From Candidatus Melainabacteria bacterium (GTDB lineage: Bacteria > Cyanobacteriota > Vampirovibrionia > Gastranaerophilales > Gastranaerophilaceae), in NCBI GenBank assembly GCA_003258725.1, contig QHMG01000008.1:84929-148928 (forward strand): a DNA stretch of 64,000 nucleotides. The letters are read 5' to 3'. Numbering within the stretch: position 1 is the stretch's first letter; each line of letters begins with the position of its first letter. Under the pieces are notes generated by a model. The model ran no database searches. It saw only the letters and a program-made list of their open reading frames with translations, and was not told the DNA's origin. Below, in pieces: positions 16,768 through 25,157 of this stretch. Both the position numbers and the translations under genes were made by a program.

Positions 16768-17917
16768 TTTCTGATTGCATTACCTTTTCTGCAGGAATTA
16801 TAACGCAATAAGTTGTGCCATGCATAGCTTCTGGCTCAACCCATACGTTACCCTTCATAATTCTAATAATATTCTTAATTGTAGCAAACGCAATTGAGCG
16901 AAATACATTGTTTTTATTTGGATTATCCAATTGCGCATAAGGTTCAAACAAATTTTCTAATTCAATGTCGCTTATACCAAGACTTTGATCATCAATTTTG
17001 AACATTATGTATGACTTTTCTTTTGCGTTTTCTACAGGTAAAAAGCCTTTTTCGCTTACTAATTCTAAATCTGGGTGCGAAACCTCAATATTTATTGAAC
17101 CTACATCTGTAAACTTTATTGCAGATTCAATAATGTTTTCCAAAACTATTTTCAACATTGCTTCGTCTGAATAAATAGTTCTTTTAACATCTTTTGCAAC
17201 CTCTACATTAATCTCAATATTCTTTGCTTGAGCATCTTTTTCATTGTTTTTAATAACATTATTCAATATATTAATTGCATCAAAATAGCCTAATTTCTTT
17301 TCAAATAAATTTGATTCCGCTTTAGACAATTCTAAAATTTTGTCAATCAAATACAAAACATCTGTTGAATTTTTGTTAATGATATTAACGTATTTTGCTT
17401 GTTTTTCGTTTAATTCTCCGCCAATTCCCCCAAGTAAGGCTTGAGAAAAACCTACAATTGATTGCAACGGATTTCTGAAATCGCCTGAAAGTTTAACCAA
17501 GAAATTGTTTTTATCCTTGTTGGTTTTACGCAAACTTTCGTGTTCTACAAAAATGCTTGTAAGTGTTTTATAGCTTTGAGTATTATCCCTAAAGCACACC
17601 AAATAACCTTCCTCAGTCTTTCTTGCAGTAAATTCAAAGAACATATCTTTTTCGTCAGGAGTTTTTGCCTTGATAACCTTTGTAAGACCTGATTCCGCAA
17701 TTTTTACGATTAAATCCATTGCGTTATCAAAAACATTATCAATATAACCTTCTGAAAAATTTTCCTTCAATTTTGATAAAGTTTTTTGCGCAACATCATT
17801 ACACCATAAAAAACTACCTTGATTGTTTAAAAGAGCCACATTGTCTGGAAGTTTTGTTAATAAATCTTCTTCTTCCTCGTCTTTGTTGTTAAATAAATTT
17901 TTAAAAAATTCAAACAT
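16760..17917 (-). CDS. Histidine kinase-like protein lacking the phospho-accepting histidine
   Basis: About 385 residues: a PAS-like N-terminus (LPDNVALLNNQGSFLWCN), a dimerisation helix, and a GHKL ATPase-like domain. The H-box reads LSGDFRNPL (about residues 143-151) where kinases have SHELRTPL, so Gly replaces His. The N-box reads ENIIESAIKFT, with Ser for the metal-binding Asn, and the G1 box reads DQSLGIS instead of DTGIGI. G2-like HGTTYCVIIP is kept. It is probably not an active autokinase; it may be a nucleotide sensor or scaffold. I chose the ATG at 17917 over a GTG 6 nt upstream. Confidence 0.85.
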   Translation of the reverse strand: MFEFFKNLFNNKDEEEEDLLTKLPDNVALLNNQGSFLWCNDVAQKTLSKLKENFSEGYIDNVFDNAMDLIVKIAESGLTKVIKAKTPDEKDMFFEFTARKTEEGYLVCFRDNTQSYKTLTSIFVEHESLRKTNKDKNNFLVKLSGDFRNPLQSIVGFSQALLGGIGGELNEKQAKYVNIINKNSTDVLYLIDKILELSKAESNLFEKKLGYFDAINILNNVIKNNEKDAQAKNIEINVEVAKDVKRTIYSDEAMLKIVLENIIESAIKFTDVGSINIEVSHPDLELVSEKGFLPVENAKEKSYIMFKIDDQSLGISDIELENLFEPYAQLDNPNKNNVFRSIAFATIKNIIRIMKGNVWVEPEAMHGTTYCVIIPAEKVMQSENE

Positions 17918-18171
17918 ATACACCTATTTCCTTTTTTAGTATAACATAGGCGCTAATTTTAGCAAGATGTTAAGGAATACGCCAAGAGGCAAGGACACAT
18001 AGAAGCGTAGCTAAATACAAAATTGCTTTGCTTCAATGCTTCTAAACATCTATACAGCTAATATTAAGTTATATTACAGTTAAACTTCTTGACTAGCAAA
18101 AAAATTTTTTTTTAGATTTAAAGCATGTACATACCATTTTATGGATTAATTTAAATAAACAGGAGATTATT

Positions 18172-18507
18172 ATGCGTGAAGTTGACAATATGAACGCAAT
18201 TCGCTTTCAAAAAGTAGAGATAAAAAAAGATAAACCTAAAAAATCAGCAGCACCAGAAGGTTCTGAAGATAATATTGAATTTCAAAACGCTAAAGCTGCT
18301 TCACTTGGACGTTCTCAAGTTTCTAAACCAGATAACATTGAAAGTGATATTAAGTTTATGATGAAAAATCCTGAACTTGTAATGCAAGCAAATATGTTCT
18401 TTGACAACGCTTATGAAATGTTAAAAAGCAAAAACGAAGAACGTGCTTACGAAAAATCAGCTCAAATGATGCAAGCATTCAGAGATGAATTTATGAAATT
18501 GCACTAA
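18172..18507 (+). CDS. Hypothetical 111-residue protein
   Basis: A strong CAGGAGATT site sits before ATG. The N-terminus is basic and Lys/Pro-rich (KKDKPKKSAAPEGS), and the C-terminal half is helical with many Met, Ala and Lys residues (MMKNPELVMQANMFFDNA...). It is soluble, with no membrane segment or known motif. Its own terminator follows at 18541. Function not recognised. Confidence 0.7.
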   Translation: MREVDNMNAIRFQKVEIKKDKPKKSAAPEGSEDNIEFQNAKAASLGRSQVSKPDNIESDIKFMMKNPELVMQANMFFDNAYEMLKSKNEERAYEKSAQMMQAFRDEFMKLH

Positions 18508-18540
18508 TTTGCAATTAGAGGTTTTGGTAAAATTTTGGTT

Positions 18541-18567
18541 AAAAAAGTCCCTAAAAGGGACTTTTTT
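18541..18567 (+). terminator. Terminator after the 111-residue gene
   Basis: AAAAAAGTCCC-TAAAA-GGGACTTTTTT, a classic intrinsic terminator symmetrical in both directions. Confidence 0.9.
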
Positions 18568-18608
18568 AGTAAATATTAGGGGTTGAAAATTAAAAAAATC
18601 GCTAATAT

Positions 18609-18679
18609 GTCAGGCAATGCCTGACCTACTACTTTATCGGAAAAATTGTGAAATTCTACCACACGGGAGACAGGCTCAC
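18609..18679. repeat. Dispersed repeats, family E then family C
   Basis: GTCAGGCAATGCCTGAC (18609-18625) and GAAATTCTACCACACGGGAG then ACAGGCTCAC (18650-18679). With the two terminators they make up most of the 18508-18850 gap; the remainder shows nothing I can name. Confidence 0.8.
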
Positions 18680-18798
18680 TAAGCTCAAAATTTCGCTTGT
18701 TCGCTTTGTCAAAAAGTTTAGAATAACATTTAGTTCAACAATAGATTGAGTGAAATATCAATATTTCATTTAAAACCACTTTATGAAACAACAAAACG

Positions 18799-18825
18799 GC
18801 GGGATTGATTTTAAATCAATCCCGC
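18799..18825 (-). terminator. Terminator of the GGGtGRT operon
   Basis: GCGGGATTGATTT / AAATCAATCCCGC perfect stem, followed on the minus strand by CGTTTTGTT. It sits 25 bp after the stop. Confidence 0.88.
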
Positions 18826-18850
18826 TGTAAAAGTTATTTAATCGCTAAGA

Positions 18851-19852
18851 CTATGCCATAGCTTTTGCAACTGCAACGGCACATGCAACTGTTGCACCTA
18901 CCATTGGGTTGTTACCCATACCGATTACACCCATCATTTCTACGTGAGCAGGAACTGATGAAGAACCAGCAAATTGAGCATCACCGTGCATTCTTCCCAT
19001 TGTATCTGTCATACCATAAGAAGCTGGACCAGCAGCAACGTTATCTGGGTGAAGTGTTCTACCTGTACCACCACCTGATGCTACTGAGAAGTATTTTCTA
19101 CCGTTTTCCCAGCACCATTTTTTGTATGTACCAGCAACTGGGTGTTGGAAACGTGTTGGGTTAGTTGAGTTACCTGTAATAGAAACATCAACACCTTCTT
19201 TAATCATGATTGCAACACCTTCATTAACATCATCAGCACCGTAACATCTTACTTGTGCTCTTTCACCGTCTGAGAATGCTTTTTCACTAACGATTTTTAA
19301 TTCGCCTGTTTTGTAATCATATTCAGTTTCAACTGATGTAAAACCATTAATTCTTGAGATGATATAAGCAGCATCTTTACCTAAACCATTTAAGATAACT
19401 CTTAAAGGTTCTTTTCTAACTTTGTTAGCGTTTCTTGCAATACCGATAGCACCTTCAGCAGCTGCAAATGATTCGTGACCAGCTAAGAAGCAGAAACATT
19501 TTGTTTCTTCTCTTAATAACATAGCACCTAAGTTACCGTGACCGATACCTACTTGTCTTCTGTCACCTACTGAACCAGGAACTGCAAATGCTTGCAAGCC
19601 TAAACCGATTGTTTCTGCAACATCTGCTGCATTTTTAATTCCTCTTTTGATTGCAATAGCACAACCTAATGTGTATGCCCATGATGCGTTATCAAATGCG
19701 ATTGGTTGAATACCTTTAACAATAGCATCAACATCAATGCCTTTTGATAAACATAAGTCACGAGCTTCTTCTAATGATTTGAAACCATATTCTGGTAAAA
19801 CTTTATCTAAAGTTGCTTGACGTCTGTCTTGTCCTTCAAATTTTACTGTCAT
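18851..19852 (-). CDS. GGGtGRT family protein
   Basis: 333 residues of the family named for its GGGTGRT motif, seen here as ASGGGTGRTLHPDN (about residues 255-268). Other conserved stretches: GHGNLGAMLLREETKCFCFL, AGHESFAAAEGAIGIARN and VEMMGVIGMGNNPMVG. The family is normally encoded next to a NifU-like protein, as here (upstream, same strand). Biochemical function is unknown to me; the Cys- and Gly-rich core suggests a cofactor- or metal-linked enzyme. AAAGGAAA site. Confidence 0.92.
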   Translation of the reverse strand: MTVKFEGQDRRQATLDKVLPEYGFKSLEEARDLCLSKGIDVDAIVKGIQPIAFDNASWAYTLGCAIAIKRGIKNAADVAETIGLGLQAFAVPGSVGDRRQVGIGHGNLGAMLLREETKCFCFLAGHESFAAAEGAIGIARNANKVRKEPLRVILNGLGKDAAYIISRINGFTSVETEYDYKTGELKIVSEKAFSDGERAQVRCYGADDVNEGVAIMIKEGVDVSITGNSTNPTRFQHPVAGTYKKWCWENGRKYFSVASGGGTGRTLHPDNVAAGPASYGMTDTMGRMHGDAQFAGSSSVPAHVEMMGVIGMGNNPMVGATVACAVAVAKAMA

Positions 19853-20043
19853 TTTCTATTTTCCTTTTTTTAATTAATTTTGTATTAACTATTTTTTGTT
19901 TGTCTTTAGTTTTTCCCGCCTGTGCAATCAAAGATTGCTTCGTTCATTCACTTTCGTTTCATTCACAACGGCGGTAATATTATGTTCCGTCAATGCTCCA
20001 CCGACTCATCGTCGCCGTGTGCTTGACTTCACATCGGCTAACG

Positions 20044-20745
20044 CTACTCTTTACGTGGATCTACGTATTTTACAGCATCTGCAAATCTGCCGTATGTACC
20101 GATGTTTTTATCGTATGCTTCTTGAGGGTTCATACCTTTCTTGATAGCATCCATGAATTTACCTAAGTTAATGAATTTGTAACCAATAACTTCGTTGTCT
20201 GCGTCTAAACCTAATTGTAAGATGTAGCCTTCTGTTAATTGTAAGTATCTAACACCTTTTTGTTTAGTTGAGTGGATTGTACCACACATAGAGCATAAGC
20301 CTTTACCTAAGTCTTCTAAGCCAGCACCAACTGGTAAACCGTTTTCAGAGAATGCAGATTGAGTTCTACCATAAACGATTTGCAAGAATAATTCTCTCAT
20401 TGCAACGTTGATAGCATCACAAACTAAGTCTGTGTTTAATGCTTCAAGAATTGTTTTACCTGGAAGGATTTCACCAGCCATAGCAGCTGAGTGAGTCATA
20501 CCAGAACAGCCAATAGTTTCAACTAATGCTTCTTGGATAACACCTTCTTTTACGTTCAAAGTTAATTTACAAGTACCTTGTTGAGGTGCACAGCAACCGC
20601 AACCGTGAGTTAAACCTGAAATATCTTTGATTTCTTTACATTTTGTCCATTCACCTTCTTGTGGAATTGGTGCAGGCACGCCTTTAACACCTCTTTTTAT
20701 AGGACACATTTCTTCTACTTCTTTAGTGATTTGAATATCTTTCAT
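20044..20745 (-). CDS. NifU/IscU-like iron-sulfur scaffold-like protein, partner of GGGtGRT
   Basis: 233 residues. Cys clusters: GLTHGCGCCAPQQGTC (about 44-59), IGCSGMTHSAAMAGEIL (an IscU-type loop, about 78-94), and GLCSMCGT (about 151). The C-terminal part continues beyond an IscU domain (IGYKFINLGKFMDAIKKGM). Likely binds Fe-S or another metal and works with the GGGtGRT protein downstream; this is inferred from gene pairing. TTGGAGGAAAC ribosome site. The 190-bp spacer to the next gene has hairpins (GCAATC-AAA-GATTGC at about 19924) but no terminator T-run. Confidence 0.88.
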   Translation of the reverse strand: MKDIQITKEVEEMCPIKRGVKGVPAPIPQEGEWTKCKEIKDISGLTHGCGCCAPQQGTCKLTLNVKEGVIQEALVETIGCSGMTHSAAMAGEILPGKTILEALNTDLVCDAINVAMRELFLQIVYGRTQSAFSENGLPVGAGLEDLGKGLCSMCGTIHSTKQKGVRYLQLTEGYILQLGLDADNEVIGYKFINLGKFMDAIKKGMNPQEAYDKNIGTYGRFADAVKYVDPRKE

Positions 20746-20863
20746 GTTTCCTCCAATAATATTCTTAACATTAAATATTATATAACAAAAATATTTTTAC
20801 GTACTTGTATCAATCATTTTTTTATGGTAACATTTGTAACAAGAGAATTTAGGAGATTTTATA

Positions 20864-21922
20864 ATGTATAAAGCAATGGTTATGTCTGCTGGAGTTGGCT
20901 CTAGACTTGACCCACTTACAAAAAGTGTTCCAAAACCGCTTGTGCCTATTTGCAACAAACCTGTTATGGATATTTTATTAGAAAATTTAAAAGCTATCGG
21001 CGTAAAAGACGTTGTAGCAAACACTTTTTACCTTGCAGAACAAATTGTTGCAAGATATATTAAAAACGATATAGGCATTAATTTTAATTACATCACAGAA
21101 GAATCTCTTTCTGGTACTGCTGGCGGTGTAAAAAAATGCCAATTCTTCTTTAATGAAGGTGAAGACTTCTTTGTACTTTCAGCTGACGGAGTTACAAATG
21201 CTGATTTAATGAAGGGCATGGAAATTCACAAAAACTCTGGCGCAATCGCTACAATCGGTGTTAAACCTGTAAAAGAAGAGGATATTCCAAACTTTGGTGT
21301 TGTTGTTACTGATTCAGAAGGTTTTATTACTGAATTTCAAGAAAAACCTGCAATCAAAGACGCCAAAAGCAATTTAATCAACACAGGTATTTACATTTTT
21401 AATTACAAAATTTTTGATTACATTCCTGTTGGCGAATTTTGTGATTTTGCTAAAAATGTATTCCCAAAATTATTACAAGACAGACAAATTAACGTATTTC
21501 CTGTGGAAGAATATTGGTCAGACATCGGTTCATTAGACCAATACAAACAAACTCATTGGGATTTATTCAATAATTTGTTTAGCTTCAAGCACGACAAAAT
21601 TACAAAAACAGAAACAGGAAGTTATATTTGCGGTAACAGCCACATTTCACAAGGCGTAAAATTTGTAGGTAATTCTGTAATTGGCGAAGGTTGCTATATC
21701 GGCAAAAATGTAACACTTGAAAACTGCATTTTGTGGGACGGAGTTGAGGTTGCAGACAATATTTGCATGAAGGATTGCGTAATTGCCTCGAACTCACGTG
21801 TTGATAGAAATTTAACAAATCACATTATTGGTCAAAACGAGCGAATTGCAAAATTCAACAGCAAGCATAAAAAACGCCTAAAATGGATTAAATTCTGGAG
21901 AAAAGTTTTAGGTAGAAAATAA
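20864..21922 (+). CDS. NDP-sugar pyrophosphorylase-like nucleotidyltransferase
   Basis: 352 residues. The N-terminal nucleotidyltransferase has AMVMSAGVGSRLDPLT then SVPKPLVPICNKP (residues 4-33), GTAGGVKKC, LSADGVTNAD and INTGIYIF. The C-terminal left-handed beta-helix repeats (GNSVIGEGCYIGKNV, LENCILWDGVEV) resemble mannose-1-phosphate guanylyltransferase or glucose-1-phosphate thymidylyl/uridylyltransferases; the substrate cannot be fixed by eye. It makes activated sugars for cell-surface glycans. TTTAGGAG site upstream; the Fic gene follows 21 nt later. Confidence 0.9.
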   Translation: MYKAMVMSAGVGSRLDPLTKSVPKPLVPICNKPVMDILLENLKAIGVKDVVANTFYLAEQIVARYIKNDIGINFNYITEESLSGTAGGVKKCQFFFNEGEDFFVLSADGVTNADLMKGMEIHKNSGAIATIGVKPVKEEDIPNFGVVVTDSEGFITEFQEKPAIKDAKSNLINTGIYIFNYKIFDYIPVGEFCDFAKNVFPKLLQDRQINVFPVEEYWSDIGSLDQYKQTHWDLFNNLFSFKHDKITKTETGSYICGNSHISQGVKFVGNSVIGEGCYIGKNVTLENCILWDGVEVADNICMKDCVIASNSRVDRNLTNHIIGQNERIAKFNSKHKKRLKWIKFWRKVLGRK

Positions 21923-21943
21923 TTACAAAAATGGCGGTATTAA

Positions 21944-22552
21944 ATGGTACTTGAAAATAAATTCAACATAACAAATTCAGCAGAATTGGCAAAAGTTGAA
22001 GAAAAAATAAGCAAAACTAAGGCTTTAGAATTATTTAAAAAAGGCTTATTAAACGATTTAGAAGCTGGTACATTTGACTCTTTATCTAAAATACACAAGT
22101 ACTTATTTGATGAAATTTATGATTTTGCAGGAGAAATCCGAAATGTAAACATTGCAAAAGGAAATTTTAGGTTTGCGCCTGTAATATACCTAGAAACCGC
22201 TTTAAAAAATATTGATAAAATGCCTCAATCTACATTTGACGAAATTATTGAAAAATACGTTGAAATGAATGTTGCTCACCCTTTTAGAGAAGGAAATGGC
22301 AGAAGTACAAGAATTTGGCTAGATTTAATTTTGAAAAAGCAATTGGACAAAGTTGTAGATTGGTCTAGTGTTGATAAAGAAGACTATCTATTAGCAATGG
22401 AACGTAGTCCAATTAAAGATATTGAAATTAAAGTTTTGTTGAAACAAGCTCTAACAGATAAAATCAACAACAGAGAAGTTTATATGAAGGGCATTGATGC
22501 AAGTTATCATTACGAAGGTTACAACACCTTTAAAACTGAAGATTTAGACTGA
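21944..22552 (+). CDS. Fic family AMP-transferase-like protein with C-terminal autoinhibitory motif
   Basis: 202 residues. The Fic motif HPFREGNGR (112-120) is intact, including the catalytic His and the anion-binding Gly-Asn-Gly-Arg. The flap is seen near LFDEIYDFAGEIR and FRFAP. At the C-terminus SYHYEG (187-192) fits the (S/T)xxxE(G/N) autoinhibitory motif, placing it with class III Fic proteins of the NmFic type, whose target is DNA gyrase or topoisomerase IV. The target here is unknown. It follows the nucleotidyltransferase closely; no separate antitoxin gene is needed for class III. Confidence 0.88.
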   Translation: MVLENKFNITNSAELAKVEEKISKTKALELFKKGLLNDLEAGTFDSLSKIHKYLFDEIYDFAGEIRNVNIAKGNFRFAPVIYLETALKNIDKMPQSTFDEIIEKYVEMNVAHPFREGNGRSTRIWLDLILKKQLDKVVDWSSVDKEDYLLAMERSPIKDIEIKVLLKQALTDKINNREVYMKGIDASYHYEGYNTFKTEDLD

Positions 22553-22562
22553 TTTTTAATAA

Positions 22563-22597
22563 AGAACGGGCGAAGCCTTCGGCTTCGCCCGTTAATT
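22563..22597. terminator. Bidirectional terminator between the fic and hsp20 genes
   Basis: AACGGGCGAAGCC-TTC-GGCTTCGCCCGTT followed by AATTT. Strong GC stem between convergent genes. Confidence 0.9.
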
Positions 22598-22633
22598 TAA
22601 TGTCTGTTTACTTTCCTTATTACACCCACATTA

Positions 22634-23077
22634 TTATTTAATCTTCAATGTATGTGTTTCTTTTTTACCTTCTTGTTTTTTCAATGTAACTTGTAAAATA
22701 CCATCGTTGTATTCACATGTTGAATGTTCTACATCAATTGGTTTTGCTAATTCTATTGTTTTGTGGAATTTACCATAAGAGAATTGTGAATAATGTAAGT
22801 TTTCGTTATCTTTTACATCTTCAAATTTGCTTTCGGCAGAAATTGTCAAAGTATTTTTGTCTAATTCAATATTGATATCTTCTTTTTTAATGCCTGGTAA
22901 TTGAACGCTTACTTTATATTCAGTTTCGTTTTCTCTTACTTCTGACAATGGTTGGTACATTCTATTTTCTAAATCTGAAGCATCACCAATCATAACAGCG
23001 TTTAATAGGTTTTCAAGATTGTTACGTACGCCTGAAAACATCATTTCTGGATCTCTTTCAATAACATTAAATCTCAT
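22634..23077 (-). CDS. Hsp20/alpha-crystallin small heat-shock protein
   Basis: 147 residues from the ATG at 23077, chosen because GGAGGT lies 9 nt upstream; the frame extends 10 codons more. The alpha-crystallin domain is clear: YKVSVQLPGIKKEDINIELDK, LTISAES, FHKTIELAKPIDVEH, and NDGILQVTLKK. The C-terminal HTLKIK resembles the IxI assembly motif. An ATP-independent holdase chaperone in the cytoplasm. Single gene. Confidence 0.94.
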   Translation of the reverse strand: MRFNVIERDPEMMFSGVRNNLENLLNAVMIGDASDLENRMYQPLSEVRENETEYKVSVQLPGIKKEDINIELDKNTLTISAESKFEDVKDNENLHYSQFSYGKFHKTIELAKPIDVEHSTCEYNDGILQVTLKKQEGKKETHTLKIK

Positions 23078-23220
23078 TTTAAATACCTCCGATTTTCTAT
23101 CTTTCATTCCTTACATTTACGTTATAACTCTTTTTTTTAAAAAATCGTCAGAATTAACAAAGTTTTAACTTTTTAAGCTGAATGTTATGAAAAGGTTAAG
23201 GAAATATAAAATAAAAAAGG

Positions 23221-24888
23221 TTATTTTTCAAATACAAAAACTTCCCAATTGCCGTCTAGAACGTGTTTTTTAACTTTATATTTTGTTTTTAATACAGAAA
23301 TTAAATCGTTATTTAGTTTTGAAAGTCTCAAAAATTGTATTGGCACAGTTCCGCCATTGTTTAAAATTTTACTGATGTCCTCGTTTGAAAACATGCAAAT
23401 GCCTTTATCTACAACCAAAACAATATTTTTTGAATTTTTTGCATAGCGGGATAAAACATAGTCAGAAAATTCTTTTGTAATCTTGTCAGAAGTCAAATAT
23501 CTTCTGTAATTTTCAACCATATTGTGCTTTTTAGAAATTTCCTCTATTTCGTTATCCGCAAGATATGTTTTTTGTGCCTCGACAGCGTTAAGCATATAAA
23601 AACTTTCCGCATGACCATTAATTTTATAATATTTTTCAACCAATTTATCACTAAATGGCATTATAAAATCATAATTTGAATTAATTTCATTTTTAATTAA
23701 AGTATCCGCTAAAACCTTGTAGCCAAAAGGTCTTTGGATTTTTGTAGCGCTATATGGCGAAAATAAAATTGACAAATTTGCCAATATAAAAATCGTCAAG
23801 AAAAATTTAACTGATTTTTTATCAAGATTTTGCGCAAGGTATGCGCCCGAAATCATTAATACAATTGGCAAAACTATCAATGTGTAGCGAACATTTGCAC
23901 TATAAAACTCCGTTTGTGAAAGAATTATGTGAAAAGCAACAAAAAATATAGGAATTATCGCCAAAATTCGTAAAAATTTGCTATTTTTTAACGCCAAAAC
24001 AAAAATTGTAATCATAAAAAATATTGGAAATATTATGCTAAACCAGAATTTTGGACTAATCAAAAACATCATAAATAACATTTTATAATTCGGCATATTG
24101 TTTTGCAAACACGTCAAAACTGGACTAAACCAATTTTGAAACATTATTAAAATAAATGAATTATCAAAATGAACTATGTCAAAATTGCCCGAAAAATAGT
24201 TTTTTTCAATAAATAAAAATACTATCAAAGGCAAATATACCAATAAATTTAGCAACACCAACCCAACATTTAATTTTTTCGCCTTTATTGCAAAGAAAAA
24301 CGCTAAAATTGTGAACAAAATAGTTATAATCACCAAAGTTGTTTGAGTATAAAGCATTAATGAGCTTGAAATAACAAAGAAAATTAATGATTTTCTGTCA
24401 AATTTTTCAATTAATTTTAAAAATGCAAGAGTTGTTAAAATTATTAAAAAGAACGTCATAGAGTAGAACTTCGCCTCTTGTGCATAATAAATAAACGAAG
24501 AATTTATTGCATAAAGAAGTGCAAAAATCAGACCAGTTCTATATTTTAAATTTTCCATTTTTAAATTTTTCGTAATTTGCATGCCTGCAAAATAAGTTGT
24601 AATTATCGCCAACATATCGAAAAATACTGACATTAAGCGGATTACAAAATCAGAATTAGAAAAAATTGTTATCCACAATTTGTAGAAAATAAAATATAAT
24701 GGAAAGATTAAAAATCTATGAAGGTTAAAATTGAAATCAGGCAACGCATTTGCTATTGCATAAATTGTGGCTTCATCATGCCATAAACCGCCTGTTGGTT
24801 TTTCGAGATTAGAAAGCCTAACCACAAGCCCAAAAATCAAAACCAGAGCCAAAATAATATAATGTTTAATCTTTTGCGTTTTTTCCAT
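23221..24888 (-). CDS. Multi-spanning glycosyltransferase (GT39/GT83, ArnT/PMT-like)
   Basis: 555 residues with about 10-12 membrane helices and a C-terminal domain of about 170 residues outside. The acidic motif LWHDEATIY follows the first helix, as in GT-C enzymes that use lipid-linked sugars. FIYYAQEAKFYSM is a typical second conserved site. It would transfer sugars to protein or lipid at the outer face of the membrane. The frame opens at a TTG, but the ATG at 24888 has a perfect TATAAT exactly 6 nt upstream and no ribosome site. Confidence 0.85.
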   Translation of the reverse strand: MEKTQKIKHYIILALVLIFGLVVRLSNLEKPTGGLWHDEATIYAIANALPDFNFNLHRFLIFPLYFIFYKLWITIFSNSDFVIRLMSVFFDMLAIITTYFAGMQITKNLKMENLKYRTGLIFALLYAINSSFIYYAQEAKFYSMTFFLIILTTLAFLKLIEKFDRKSLIFFVISSSLMLYTQTTLVIITILFTILAFFFAIKAKKLNVGLVLLNLLVYLPLIVFLFIEKNYFSGNFDIVHFDNSFILIMFQNWFSPVLTCLQNNMPNYKMLFMMFLISPKFWFSIIFPIFFMITIFVLALKNSKFLRILAIIPIFFVAFHIILSQTEFYSANVRYTLIVLPIVLMISGAYLAQNLDKKSVKFFLTIFILANLSILFSPYSATKIQRPFGYKVLADTLIKNEINSNYDFIMPFSDKLVEKYYKINGHAESFYMLNAVEAQKTYLADNEIEEISKKHNMVENYRRYLTSDKITKEFSDYVLSRYAKNSKNIVLVVDKGICMFSNEDISKILNNGGTVPIQFLRLSKLNNDLISVLKTKYKVKKHVLDGNWEVFVFEK

Positions 24889-24894
24889 TGCATA

Positions 24895-24900
24895 ATTATA
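24895..24900 (-). promoter_or_regulatory. Predicted leaderless promoter of the GT-C gene (TATAAT, 6 nt, ATG)
   Basis: Consensus TATAAT on the minus strand, 6 nt (TATGCA) before the ATG. Confidence 0.6.
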
Positions 24901-24988
24901 AAACAAAATCTTTCATTGTGGAATTTTTGCGTTTAAACACTTATTATGGCGTTAAGAAAGGTCACGACAAAATATTTAAAATAAATTA

Positions 24989-25076
24989 GGATTATTCGGG
25001 TTGTCGTGAGAGTAACGTCCCACGACTACTTACGGGCTGGGTTCGTTTCACTCACACGGCGCCCTACCGAAAATCC
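24989..25076. repeat. MITE-like repeat, family D, copy 1
   Basis: 88 bp bounded by GGATTATTCGG and CCGAAAATCC (an imperfect terminal inverted repeat), with an internal core GAGTAACGTC and TTACGGGCTGGGTTCG, then TCACACGGCGCCCTACC. Related copies are at 39051-39140 and, in part, 63852-63900. It marks the left edge of the accessory region. Confidence 0.75.
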
Positions 25077-25157
25077 TCCTCTCGTTTTGCCTTAGCAAAA
25101 CTTCGGTTTAAAGAAACTTCTATTTAAAGATTAAATAGACAAAAAAGATGAGATTAA

